NCBI RefSeq assembly: GCF_019059575.1
Contig: NW_024881504.1
Coordinates: forward strand, 62,001-126,000
DNA: 64,000 nucleotides
Direction of reading: 5' to 3'
Origin: Amphibalanus amphitrite
Lineage: Eukaryota; Arthropoda; Thecostraca; Balanomorpha; Balanidae
Positions 45,089 through 56,565 of this stretch are shown here, in pieces. Below the pieces are notes generated by a model. It searched no databases, was not told where the DNA came from, and saw nothing but the letters and a program-made list of their open reading frames with translations. Each line of letters starts with the position of its first letter. The stretch's first letter is position 1. A program made the position numbers and the translations under genes.

Positions 45089-46574
45089 TAAGTCACTAAA
45101 ACTGTGGATATAAATAAGCTAGTCATTGACGGCCAAGCTCTGGCCAATCTGAGGTTCAGACCTATCATTAAGTTCATGAGGCAGCTGCGGTTGGGCGGCT
45201 CACGGGCTCCACTGCATACCTAGGCTCGGTCAGGTACTCTACAAAATGTCTTCTGTGTATAGGTTCAGATCTATCGATATGTGCATGCTTCTGATTTGAT
45301 TGATAACTGTAAACGGGCGATGGAAGTGAAAGGTTCGCTTGATATACGAAAGATGCATTGCAAGAAAGCACATTATTTCAGAAATACAGTTTCATTTTAT
45401 TTTGAGCGTTTTTGGAATGGGCCGTATGAATTCGTCATCAAACCGGTAAGGGATTTCGTTTGAAGACCACCGATATTTAAGAATATGATGGTCTTCAAAC
45501 GAATTCGCTGGCAAATTCGATGACTAGATTGGGCGGCGTAGGATCTGCTGGTCATCTGACTATGGGTTGATTAGGGCCTAGTTGGGCCCCTAATTAACCC
45601 ATATTAATTAGGGCCCTAATTATGTCCTAATTAGGGCTTGTAAGGTTACCAGCACCAGGTATGAGCTACTTTTTGAACCAACAATGGGCTCGTCGTGGGG
45701 TTCAAATGTATAGCAATACGTTAGTTTTGACCTAGTTTGAGCTTCATTCGTTAAGTAGGAACAAGACGATGCTTCTTTTGAACATCGTCACTAAACAAGC
45801 CGCCCTCGTTTTGACATTGTTTTTCGTTATTATTGTTACTAGGTACTTTGTTATCATACACAGCATTAACGAGGACCTGCTTCCAAAACAAGGCAGAAAC
45901 GCTCCAGCTATTTTTGGGACGTGGTAAAAACTAACCGACACCTGGTAACTGTCATCTGACGAACACAAAACAAGCCAGGGGCTCGCAGCGTGTGTCAAAA
46001 GTAGGATGCAAAACTAGTCTGTACCACCGACATTTAGCGTTGAGAATCATTTGACGAGGGGCTAGTCAATATTTTTACAGTGTAGTACCACTACACTGTA
46101 AAAAATCTTACAAGCCCCTTGTAGGAAAACCGCTGGCGCAAAAATGAGCATGCAGCGACGTGTAAAAATCGCCTCATATTTAGCTAGTAAGAGGGTACAA
46201 GCTTGTTTCGTTAGTAAATGACAAGCCCACGCCTCATAAACCAAGCACCCCCGTGTCAGCCCCTCGTTTCGTTATTCGGTACCTCGTTTGAAAACGAGGG
46301 CAAAACCAGCAGATCGGTACGCCGATTAGGTTCCTTAGCAGGACTCGCCTAGTGACTCAACCAGCTAGCGCCTGCTATTGCTGCCCAGTAGTAATACTAG
46401 CTCAATTGCGTCACCCCCCCCCCCCTCTTCTCCCCAGCCACCCCTCCGACTGGTGGACGACCCGGCCAACGACGGTCACGGCAGCGTGCCAGCCATGTTA
46501 CAAAGAAAAACATACACAAAATAACGTTTGTTACTTATTAGCATACGATACAAAAATATATAAATATAAACATA

Positions 46575-46882
46575 TTACAATATCATAGTGGAGTGGAGCA
46601 AAAGCTGATTCGAGTCACCACCAATAACATTCACGGAATAATACGGTTGCATGAGGCACGATCCGGCACTTCCACGGGCTCTGACGCAACGGCACTTACA
46701 GCAGGCGAGTGAGCAAGTTGATCCTGCCATGTCAGGTACATTGTGCACTGTGCAGTCCATCAAACATTTGCCACGTTTTGCAGATTCAAGCAAGTATTTT
46801 TTCTGGGCCAGGCTTACCAACAGAAATATCGCCGGCTTCCGGTATACCTTCATTCCTCAGTCTTCCACAACTTTAAGCAGCT
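46575..46882 (-). CDS. Candidate spliced small gene, coding exon
   Basis: On the minus strand a pyrimidine-rich acceptor (TTTTCTTTTCTGTTTGCAG) ends at 46883. The exon then opens a 92-codon frame at ATG 46853 running to 46575, with a cysteine-rich stretch (SLACCKCRC). An alternative donor TTGGTAAGC lies at about 46823, so the true product may be spliced again. I do not recognise the protein. The support is the promoter, a good donor and a good acceptor in line. It lies inside element Y, so it may be captured host sequence or part of the element. Confidence 0.35.
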
Positions 46883-47188
46883 CTGCAAACAGAAAAGAAA
46901 ATAAACTGATGATTTTAAAAATATCAGTGAGGATGGCTTTATTATCTACATCAACTGACTTTTGTATAAGATAAATCAATGTGAGGCAATATGTGTAGCT
47001 TACACATTTGGAAAAAAAGGCTAGACAGCAACTGAAAGAAAGTCCGTCTTCCAATAGTAGGAATTCAAACGAAACATTGGCCCACAACGGTCAAGGGGTG
47101 AATTCAATGACGCAACACGTGTTCAGAATATTGCAAAATAAATAAAATGTCGCCCATTGCTACTTGAATATCATACAATATAACGTAC
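46883..47188 (-). other. Predicted intron of the small gene
   Basis: 306 bp, from AAG|GTACGT at 47189/47188 to TTTGCAG at 46883. Both sites fit GT-AG consensus well. Confidence 0.4.
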
Positions 47189-47300
47189 CTTCGAAATATC
47201 CTAGTCCGAGAACTTCACAACGCACCGTGCCACAACACAACCGCACCAACCGCCGGCAGCCGCAGAACTGAACAATGGCGGCCGGAAATGACGGCCCCAC
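47189..47300 (-). promoter_or_regulatory. TATA-less promoter with ETS and YY1-like sites
   Basis: CACTTCCGG (complement of CCGGAAGTG, ETS/GABP site) at about 47307-47315 and GGCCGCCATTG (YY1-like) at about 47274-47284 lie just upstream of a GC-rich untranslated segment that ends in the splice donor at 47189. This combination is typical of housekeeping promoters. Read on the plus strand the same bases give a frame from ATG 47275, so direction is not proven. Confidence 0.4.
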
Positions 47301-47449
47301 CGGAAGTGAAGGACGCGTTTTAGAAGCAGTCTCAGCCTCGTCGCTGCTCACCGTAGCAGGGATTTATGAGGCACTACCGAATCAAAGTCGTTTTGCCTCA
47401 TTCGGCAACACGAAAACGGAAAACCCTACCGATGATGAGTTTCCGACTA

Positions 47450-47632
47450 CTGGCCTTCGGGGTCGAGGCACTGGGTTGACGGAATTCCGTCGACGGAATT
47501 CCGTCAACCAGTGCCCCCGACTCTCGACCGCCACCCGCAAGTAAACAGACTGAGTAGCGCTGCAGCACATTTATTCGGGCACAAGAACGAGAACGAGAAC
47601 AATAACAACGCCAGGACAATAACTATAACTTT

Positions 47633-47670
<38 letters not shown>

Positions 47671-47733
47671 CTAACTGAATAATTTGCAATCAGGTTTCTT
47701 AAATAACCACCATCAAACATTTGTGATTTTTCA
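47450..47733 (-). mobile_element. W copy 6, third segment
   Basis: W sequence with the double GGAATTCC palindrome, AATAAA (as TTTATT) and the (CAA)n tract, ending at TTAA 47734-47737 where L is inserted. The empty TTAA is visible in W3 at about 32660. Confidence 0.75.
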
Positions 47734-48873
47734 TTAACCCGCGCCCGGCTGGGGGTCCTGGATTTCCACGCCCTGCTGGGGGGGGGGGGTGTTTGAACAC
47801 CCCCCCTTCTAACTCGGCTCCTGGGCCACGTAGCGATACGCGGAAGGCGGCGTTCGAAAGAGCGTAAAAAATAATGAGGAAATCACTTCGGTCAATTTTT
47901 TGCTCAGGTCAAAGGTCAGGTCACCAGAGGTCATTGAAGGCAAAATTTCGCCGATTTCCAGGTCGAATGTCGATGTTAGAGTGAGTTTGCGAAATCGGTG
48001 GATCCGCGGAGTCCCTAGGGAATCCACGGAGTCCCTAGTGGCTCCGCGGATGAACATCAAGTCTAGTATATTCGCGGATAAACGGGCGGGGATCCGCGGA
48101 TGAACAAGACTCTTCAGGATAACCGCGAACTCCCTGAAGAGTTGACGAGATCCGCGAACCACCCGGGGAATCCGCGGAGTAACGATTCATTCTAGTGAGT
48201 TTGCGAAGTTCCTATGCGTTTCGTGCAGCTATCTTATGACAAAAATGCAAGGCATATTGGATAGATCGTCTGCGACTTAACCCTCACCCGTATTGGTGTT
48301 TTCCCAGTTGCTGTTGGAATTCACCGAGTAGGTACCGATTCATTCTAGTGAGTTCGTGAATTATTCTTTCATCTCGCTTAGACGTCGCTCGCAAATATTA
48401 ATATGCAATTAAATAATGGACGGTAAGCCATTTTTGGCGTGGTTGAACTTCTGCGACCAGTCTGCTTACTTTTCTCCCAACCATTAATGGAAAGCTGGAA
48501 AGGCTACCGCGCATCTGAGCGATCATGTGAATGTATGCAAGTATGTATGCATAACAGTAATGCTCACTCTTCTCCAGGGACGAAGCTTCCCGTACAGTTG
48601 GTGGGGCAGTTGCCCCCCCCCCCCAACTTGCCCTTTTACCACAGCCGACCTGACTCGACCGGTCAGCACCGCGCCTAACAGACGCTCCAGCCCGGCGCCA
48701 CAGTATCTATTCTGGGGAACATTTGGACTGGACGGGCAATGGCAATGCTGAACTTCGATACAAGAACCCAACACGTGCATATCAACCCGCCTTTGAATAT
48801 AGTTATTTGACCCAAGTTGACCGTAATTGGCTGAAGCCATTGCGTACTTGCAAACAAACTAATGAAAACTTAA

Positions 48874-50767
48874 CCCATTTATGCCCAGGAATATTGACCA
48901 TCATGAAAATCGACGAAATCAAAATATGTTATGCTCCTACCAGGGCCTTGTATGGAATCGAAAATAATTTTTGCCTGCAGCAAAAGTTTCTCGAGAAAAA
49001 CGTAAAAAACATGCGTTGCGAAATCGCAACGAAGGGCACACCGGGCGCCATCAGCGTTGCGAAAACGCAACGACGGGCACATCAGACGGACATAAAGTAC
49101 ACTGAACTGCCGTATATGCTAATATGTTTTGACAAGACATCAATCAACTGTTGACAACTATTGCTTGAAAACGCGGAACCCACATCCGTCATGCTCTATA
49201 ACCCGCCTAAGAGCCTCAGTGGGGAAGCATAACTTCATGATTCGCGAACGGGGAGATGGCAACACGGTCATTATCAACCATTTACGTTGTCCATTGCTGT
49301 TCATTTAAAGTTGTGGTCGACACGTATCCAGGGTGATGCTTCCTTTTTGGAAGCTAGACAGATCCATTACCTCCACCTATCAGACCCTGCACAGTGCACA
49401 CTGAATACAATTAAACGGAGGATTGGGAGTAAACCAGTAACTCTCGTATGCGCGTATATCCGCAATCATTTTTAACCACCCTCCTAGGAGTAAAGTTAAA
49501 TTCCATTGCAGGTTAGTCGTACCCACTCTCAGCAAAAAAGAAAAAAGGACCGATCCTGCTCTAACAAATTACCCGCGTAAGGCGTAGCGCATCACAACAA
49601 ATCGACTCCCAGTTTATCATGTTTACACCTAATCCAAAATTTTCATGGCCCGACTCTCAGCGACCTTCACGTGTAACCTCTTTCTCGAGACAATGCCAGG
49701 ACAGAATGGTGATTCGACGTCAATCCGTCCTTTCCATTTTCAGCATAGTTGAATCCTCCTCCATGCCTCATCCCCCTGTTCCGGGCTGGACCGGCAACGT
49801 ATATCGCAATCGGGCAGCTCACATAGGAGCGCGCCTGTAGCCGGGTGCAGTGAGTGCTTGGGAGGGGGAAGGGGGTGGGTCATGGGTGGCGGCTGCCCAC
49901 TGGCTGGGCTCAGTCTCCAGTCTACGATTGACCGTGTCCGGTCAGACAAATGTCTCCCCTAATTCCAATAATCCTGCTAGCTCTAAAAATGGTGTGATTA
50001 GATAAAAAGCCTATCAAAGTAAGAAAACAGGCGTATACGAGTACTCCACATCAAGCAGCTTATGAATCTATGCGAGTTATGAATCCTAAAAATTATTATT
50101 TTCCCATGGGTCCGCCCTCATTACCCCTGCCGAAGGGCTCAGCTACCCTCAGAGGGGGACTATCCCACTATTTGCCGACCCTCAGTTATCTTTTCTAACG
50201 TAAATGCTGGTAGTCAGCAGATTCTATCCAGAGAATGGCGATGCCTATCTGTCGCCTGATACCAGAATACATCCCCGTTATTCATTTGCACAATGTACAT
50301 AGTAGATCCAATTTCCAAAGGACCTAATTATCTCTCAGCTCCGTTAGCATCGCCGACCGTTTGATGCATGGGTCCTTTTCCTACCATGCGATTTTCAGAT
50401 GCATGGGAACACATTGCTTAGTGAACGAACAGCCCGAGGCCGAAAATCTGCGAGAGAAAAAGAAAGGAGTGTTTGTGGCTGTTTGAGCCAGCAAATATGA
50501 AATGTGTCGCAACATTTTACGTGCGAACGCACCTTGCACTAAACATACCTATATACGTCCCTCATGGCATAGGCGGCGGAGCGGGGGGAGGGGGCACCGG
50601 GGCACCGTGCCCCCTTGATTTTGCCATTTTAACATTATCCCGATAGGCGTTGCATGGAAATGGAAATGGAAAGAATGAGACCAAAAGTCAGCAGTGCTCC
50701 CCCCCCCCTTAATTGAAGATGTTCCGCCGCTACAGCCTCATGGCTACAAAATGGGAGAGAGAAAGAA

Positions 50768-50801
<34 letters not shown>

Positions 50802-51366
50802 GGGGGGAGAGAGTTGGGGAACGAGGAGGAGAGGGAGGAAGATGGGGGAGAGAAAGAGAGAACCCACAGCGTATCACGAGTGAAGTCTACTGTTGATATT
50901 CATACTTCCGCTACCCTGCCAATGTGCCCATCGTTGCGTTTTCGCAACACCGCTGTCTTTCCGATGTGCCCTTCGTTGCGTTCCCGCAACGCGACCGTAG
51001 TCATATTTGAAAATAGTCACAAACCCTTTTTGTAGCATTATTTCTTAACAAAATGCATATCTACGCTATTGTAGGGACTCTGCAGAATATGTTTACACAA
51101 TTTTCATTACGATATTATTAAGCACTTAGCCTACTTATCTTGGTTTTCGTGACGTCATCACTCACAAAACCTTCGACTTCCCTCTGGGAGCTCTAGGCAG
51201 TAACTTACCGGCCGCACAGACTTGTAACTGCGTAGTATCATGCGCACAACCATGCTACACACGCTGAAACTTGTCTCATCGGTTAGTCTCTTTTACACAC
51301 TTCTCAAGCTTTGATCACGTCGACGCTTGCTTGCGTTGCGAAAACGCAACGAAGGGCGTAAATGGG
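48874..51366. repeat. Q, CCCATTTATGCCC-ended segment with repeated hairpins
   Basis: CCCATTTATGCCC follows TTAA at 48870-48873, and the inverse GGGCGTAAATGGG ends at 51366 without TTAA. Five small hairpins of the type GTTGCGNNNNCGCAAC occur at 49015, 49056, 50933, 50973 and 51333, each next to GGGCACA, GGGCGTA or their complements. Confidence 0.5.
50757..50860. repeat. Purine-rich (GA)n tract
   Basis: Mostly GA/GGA repeats on the plus strand. Open frames across it are low-complexity Ser-Leu or Glu-Arg and are not genes. Confidence 0.9.
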
Positions 51367-51673
51367 TCACGCATTGGCATTAATTGAGGTTGTTGGCTGT
51401 TGCGTCTCAAAGGCGATTAAAAAGACAGGATGTCCCCTATGCTATTTGGAATCGACCTGGAATGTCAACCAAATACCAATTGGCCTGGGGCCGTATGGTT
51501 TGGGTATTATTGGCTTCTTCTATGTAACCACGGAAAGCAAGCTATTTTTTTCCGCGAAAGGTTTAGCTCGATCAGGGGCCGCACGGCAAGGGTTCCAACG
51601 GAACCCTCCCCCGCGGACCCCTCCTCCCGCACACGGTAGCGTCCGAGAAAACAATAATACGGGCGAGGGTTAG

Positions 51674-52796
51674 CCCTCGCCCCGTTGGGGAGGCAATTTG
51701 CCACCCCCCTATGGTTTATCCTGAACGCCAAATTTTTAGTTCCTTCCCGGGCATCAATTTGACATCTTCACACAAAATTTCAAGTCTTACGTCACCTTAG
51801 GTCAGGAGTTATTGAGGTCAAACTGAGGTCATGTTCGAGCAAAAATGACCAAAAAACATGAAATCTTGAAACCATCACAAAAGCTACGGTTACCAAGCAA
51901 TTTCAAAGTTCTTTATGTGGTTGTGTAGAAATAAAACGGCGCTAAAAAACTGTTCTCTCAGATTTTTGAAATTGTGGGATTTTAACCCCCCCCCCCCAAA
52001 AAAAAACTTAGTCTGTTTTAGAAAAACGCAAAATTATCCCAAAATTTTACGAAAAAAAAAACGGAATATGTATGATAGTCCGTGCGCTCTTCTATCTCCA
52101 TACCAAATTTTAGATCGATATCTCCTTTTTTTGGCCAAGCTATGCGAAAAAACTGTTCAAAATTGATGACGTCAATTTTTTAACTCAATTTTTAGCAATT
52201 CTAGACCACGTAGCGCAAAACAAAGACCACCATTAGGCTCCCCGTGACGAGCTGCATCGAATCGATTACCATTCAAAAAAAAAAAATCAGCTTAAATTTG
52301 ACCTAATTTGACCTGACCTTGACGTGAACTTCACCAGAACATAACCTTAACTGGCCCCAAAGGCTGCCTGACCCACATAATCGCATTTGTCATGTAAAAT
52401 GGACCATAAAACATGCATCATGTGATATTTTCATATTCTGACCCTCAGTGACCTGACCTGGCATCAGTGACCTCAACTAGCAAAATATGTGTTTAACGAA
52501 CAATTCCCATCGATGATTTTCAATGACATGCATTTTACTCGATTTTACAACACATTTCTTGAAATGCCTGTAAACGGTGAAAATTCGACATTTGACCTGA
52601 CCTCACTCGCTTTGACCTAGGTCAATGAAATTGGGTCACAAGGTAGTTCTCCGCCGTGGCTACCCAACACTGTTTGCGGCTTGTTGCTACGTTGCGTGGT
52701 TCTCGAGATCTTAGGGGGAGGGGGCCAAAATGCCCCCCCCCCCCCCCCCACAACAGGGCGCGTTGCTCCGGCAGACCCCAACGGGGCGCGGGTTAA
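51674..52796. mobile_element. TTAA-type element family A, diverged copy
   Basis: A is 51674-52792, between TTAG 51670-51673 and TTAA 52793-52796. It matches 24086-25263 throughout but has lost the left GGCGGCGC palindrome and part of the AGGTCA array. It is older than the other two A copies. Confidence 0.85.
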
Positions 52797-54057
52797 GTCG
52801 CAGATGATCTACCCAATGCATTCTAGTCTAGGTAGCTGCACGAAACGCATAGGAACTTCGCAAACTCACTAGAATGAATCGTTACTCCGCGGATTCCCCG
52901 GGTGGTTCGCGGATCTCGTCAACTCTTCAGGGAGTTCGCGGTTATCCTGAAGAGTCTTGTTCATCCGCGGATCCCCGCCCGTTTATCCGCGAATATACTA
53001 GACTTGATGTTCATCCGCGGAGCCACTAGGGACTTCGCGGATACCCTAGGAAATCCGCGGATCCACAGATTTCGCAAACTCACTCTAACATCGACAATTT
53101 CCAAGAAGCCAACGCATAACTCGGGAACCAAAAGAGCTACAGCGCCGCGGAAAAGCACATTCGATAGCCCTATTAACGCCCTTTCTGATTAATTCTCTCA
53201 GATTTGACCTAACGTCAACGGTTTTGCCTGCAGGGGGCAAAAACTGCAAAAATAGCCGATTTTTTCGGAAACAGTTTTTCTGCAATAACTTTTGACCCAA
53301 GCCTTGTACGAGCTTCCTTTTACCGGCGTCGTGTTCCTCTCGTCAAGACGCATCGAATGAACTATAACTTGACCTTGAAAGGTCAACTTGAAAATTTGAC
53401 CTCAGGTCAAGGTCATGACCTGACCGGAAAGGGTCATGTTGCATATCAGTCGATCCGTATCGTCGACCTGAACACATCTAAGGCGTTTTCATCGCTCTAG
53501 CACGCCTCTATCAAAAGTTATTTGCGAAAAACTGTTAGATACCATTCGTGACCTAAGATGACCTCAGGGCATAAACAGGGGTCACGGACACCATTTTCAT
53601 GTTCAGTGTGTCTAAACCACTTGTAATTCAGTGTTTGGGAGTGTTTATAATGTCTTTCGTCCAAAAGAAGCGCATTTCAATTTTCTCCCATTGACTTATA
53701 ATGGGGGGGGGGTTGCAAAATTGACCTGACCTTAGGTCATCGATATCAAAATTCTGAGATATACATTTTGTACATGCTATTGCTCTTAGCAATCGCTGAA
53801 AGTTTCAAAGCAATCGGTCACTCGGTGTAGCTATGACAGACATTGAAACTTTTTATGAGGTGAGGTCACTTCAAGTGACCTGGTGACCTGACCTTGAATG
53901 ACCTTGGTCTGAAATTTTCACAACATGTGTAGAATTGATGTATGATAAGGTGTACCAAAAACGGCGGCGCTCCGCGCCGCCGTTTTTGAGATATTCGCGA
54001 AAAACCACAAGGGGGGTGTTCAAACACCCCCCCCCCCCCCAGCAGGGCGCGGGTTAA

Positions 54058-54174
54058 GCTCTGCACCGGCGGCAGTCGCGGGATGAACGTAGGCCAGGAC
54101 TATGTACATGGCCCCATTCTTTACCAGAGAAGTCTGTAATGGGTGAAAAAAAAAACGAATATTAACATTATGAT
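54058..54174 (-). mobile_element. W copy 6, fourth segment
   Basis: Follows TTAA 54054-54057 and runs from GCTCTGCACCGGCGG to ATTAACATTATGAT, where BEL is inserted. The continuation after BEL is at 30586. Confidence 0.75.
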
Positions 54175-54995
54175 TGTGATAACCGTTCAGACCAATCTTT
54201 GTAACTCAACCCACAGGTGACTCTTTATTGTCATCTTACTGAGCAGTGCACATGCAGGCAGGTGCAGACGGGCAGACGCATATGAGCAGTAGGGCAAATG
54301 CAGTGCGCAGGTGCAGGCAGACAATCATGCCCTATGCTTAAGGGTCCATGCAGCGCCACTCGAAGCAGCCGTCAAGCAGATGCAGGCGTGCAGAGACAGA
54401 CAGGCAATGCATGTGCAGTGAGCAGACACCACGTGCAGTGGACACACCGCGTCCAATAGATAGACACCACGTCCGGTGGATAGACACCACGTCCAGTGGA
54501 TAGACACCACGTCCAGTGGATAGGTTCCTAAAAAGAAACAAAAACCAATTCGGTTTAACAGATATACCTGCACAGCATTGAGCATCATGCGGGGGGGGGG
54601 GGCACGCAGCATACATGCCAAACCCATTCCAATCACCTTTGCATGACAAAGTCTCACATCTCATATTTATACATTGCATTTTAGTGACCTATTTACAAAC
54701 TTACCAACAATAATGGCGGAAAGATTATCACATAGTTTATATCTATCGGTCCAACCAAGATCCATAGACTCAAAGCCTCAGTAACATCAGCCAAGTTTAC
54801 TGCGCCAAAAACGTCAATCCTCACACGACGAAAAAACCACATCCGGGCACTTCGAGCAAGAACTATAATAAAACCCTAACTCCTGAGCGGTTCCCTGTAC
54901 GGTGGTGCCATCTCCAGGAAGGAAAGGAAAGCGATCACATGGTAGATGGCGCAACTGGGCTCACCGGAACGGTAAGTGCAGTGGCTGCGCTTACA
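54175..54995 (-). repeat. BEL 3' LTR
   Basis: 821 bp from TGTGATAACC to GCGCTTACA, nearly identical to 29766-30585. It is preceded by ATGAT, a 5-bp target duplication matched only by the flank at 30586-30590. Confidence 0.92.
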
Positions 54996-55516
54996 TCCTC
55001 CCCTTTGAATCTTCCTCGATTCAACACAACCAAAACGATCTTCAAACTCTTCACTGTTCAGATCCTGCCAGGATTTTCACCAACTTCGAAGCAGAACGAC
55101 GCAGCAGCGTCTTACCGCGACGGACCACCACCTGTCGTACTAAACCCTTGTGATCCTTCATGACCTCTTCCACCCTTGCGAGTGGCCATTGTCCTCTTGG
55201 CAGTGCCTCATCAACCATCAACACCACATCTCCAGTACTCAAGTTCTTCCGCTTGACATTCCATTTCTGCCTTGTCTGTAGAAGTGGTAAATACTGGTTT
55301 CGCCATCTCTTCCAGAACCTGTCGGCAAGGTACTGGATCTTTCTCCATCGCTTCGTGTACACGTAATCTCCTGTAAACAATCCAGGTGCGATGGGTCCTC
55401 CTCGGAACAGCAGCAAATGATTCGGTGTCAGGGGATCGTAATCTCTTGAGTCTGTCGACACCGAGGTGAGCGGCCTGCTGTTGAGAATACTCTCAACCTC
55501 GCACAAAAGTGTGTAC
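54996..55516 (-). pseudogene. BEL/Pao pol C-terminus
   Basis: The minus frame 55506-55051 continues integrase after the catalytic glutamate. [13 protein letters not shown] is followed by NHLLLFRGG and a basic C-terminal region of about 150 residues, as usual after BEL/Pao integrase cores. It is separated from the upstream part of pol (60307-61836) by the GTAC-flanked element, with a GTAC overlap that keeps the frame. Untranslated sequence of about 55 bp lies between the stop and the LTR. Confidence 0.88.
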
Positions 55517-56565
55517 TATTGGTCTCAAGATAAGGGTCCAGGCGGCCTGTAGGTTTGATGCGGTGAATACCCTCACCCTCGCCACAGCTGGAGTGGGGGT
55601 AGGGGAGGGGGTGCGTTCGGTCCGAGTCTGACAGCGGGGTCGCTCGCCGCAGTGTGGTGTCCAGCGGTGCAGTCGGAATCAGGCGGAATCATGCCGGCGG
55701 CGGTAACCGGTCGAAGGGCCTGGCTCAGTCGCGTCTCGAGACGAGTTACCGAGCAGGGTGTCAGCGATAGATGGGAGGGGTGTGGTCAGGGCGCTGTTTG
55801 ATCACGAAATCAGCATGCTGTCAGTTTGCTGGCGTTTCTCATCTTCTCATTGGTCGTTGATGAACCACACGTGGTGTGTGCGATTGACCAATGAGAGACT
55901 AAGAGATGCCTGTAACTGGCTTCCATATATTGGAAAACCAAACCGACAGCAAGCTGAAAACACGACAGTGCATGGGGCGCGCTAGCTTTGAAGGTAGCTC
56001 CGCAAAAGCATAACTTTCCATAGATGAGGGTGACGGGTGTTACCTACCCCAGACTTCTTGCGATTGCTCTCAACAAGGAAACCTGAAAGCTGAAAAATAG
56101 CACACTGACACCTGACTTGATTCAAGCGATTCTCTGGTGACACCAACGACCAATTACATTTTCAATTCTTGTCGAGTCACTGACCTATGACGTCATAAAA
56201 GACTTCACTCGGTCCCAAAATATTGCGGCTTGGCAACTCCGCCATTGCTAGGTCAACTTCTGCAGATGAATAAAACTCACAGGACTTCATATTTTTCCGA
56301 GACCTTGCAACTTTTGTGTCTCGTAATTTCTAGAAGTTCACGTAAAGCTAGGTCAATGACGTGATATCCCTCACCATCATAATTCAACAAGGGAAATATT
56401 AAAATTTATGTTGATGACAAAAACAAAATGACTTCAGACTATCGTTTGCACATGGAGGGCTCGTGTCGCTTCACTCCTTGCAAGATCGATGCTCAACTTT
56501 TGCGTTGTAAACCATGTGCAACATCATAAACGACGTCACATAGATATTGGAGTTTTTTGTCACTA

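Larger units (their letters stand above)
36757..46082. mobile_element. Element T copy 1, TA-flanked, carrying S and T2
   Basis: Starts CACTGTAAAAAATATTGACG and ends GTCAATATTTTTACAGTG. TA lies at 36755-36756 and 46083-46084. Own sequence is 36757-37321, 42567-43121 and 45089-46082, about 2.1 kb. Flanks join into the W palindromic site ACTAGTTAAC/TAGTACCAC, which is whole in other W copies. No transposase frame was recognised. Confidence 0.85.
46094..47447 (-). mobile_element. Element Y, diverged W relative with gene-like cargo
   Basis: Left terminus CACTGTAAAAAATCTTACAA and the next 300 bp are a diverged version of the W end (CAAGCCCC, GCGCAAAAAT, ACAAGCTTGTT). It sits between TA 46092-46093 and TA 47448-47449 in the W6 site CCACTACTGGCC. 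The right end lacks CACTG. From about 46410 onward it is unlike W and holds the promoter and exon described separately. Confidence 0.6.
48277..51673. mobile_element. Element O, TTAA-type, large
   Basis: O is 48281-51669 (3.4 kb). Left end CCCTCACCCGTATTGGTGTT after TTAA 48277-48280; right end AATAATACGGGCGAGGG before TTAG 51670-51673. It is related by its ends to P. The inside is heterogeneous and includes the Q repeat. No open frame has a recognisable domain, so any transposase is gone or elsewhere. Confidence 0.6.
47974..53090. mobile_element. Element N, about 300-bp inverted arms, TCGA duplication
   Basis: Left arm 47974-48276 and right arm 52797-53090 are near-perfect inverted copies beginning TGTTAGAGTGAGTTTGCGAA. 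TCGA is at 47970-47973 and 53091-53094, single in the other L copies (GTCGAC near 17297). The arms hold repeated TCCGCGGA and a CTCTTCAGG/CCTGAAGAG hairpin. They meet at TTAA, so N without O and A would be one large palindrome centred on TTAA. TGTTA ends and a 4-bp duplication recall Ginger-type elements; this is only a suggestion. Confidence 0.8.
47734..54057. mobile_element. TTAA-type element family L, third copy, carrying N
   Basis: L is 47738-54053 with TTAA 47734-47737 and 54054-54057. Its own parts are 47738-47973 and 53091-54053. It lacks M and so provides the empty CTAG site at 53497-53500. End hairpins have the TGTTTGAACA core. Confidence 0.88.

Noticed and set aside
50635-51035. Ser-Leu-rich and Glu-Arg-rich frames
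   Set aside because: Low-complexity translation of the (GA)n tract.
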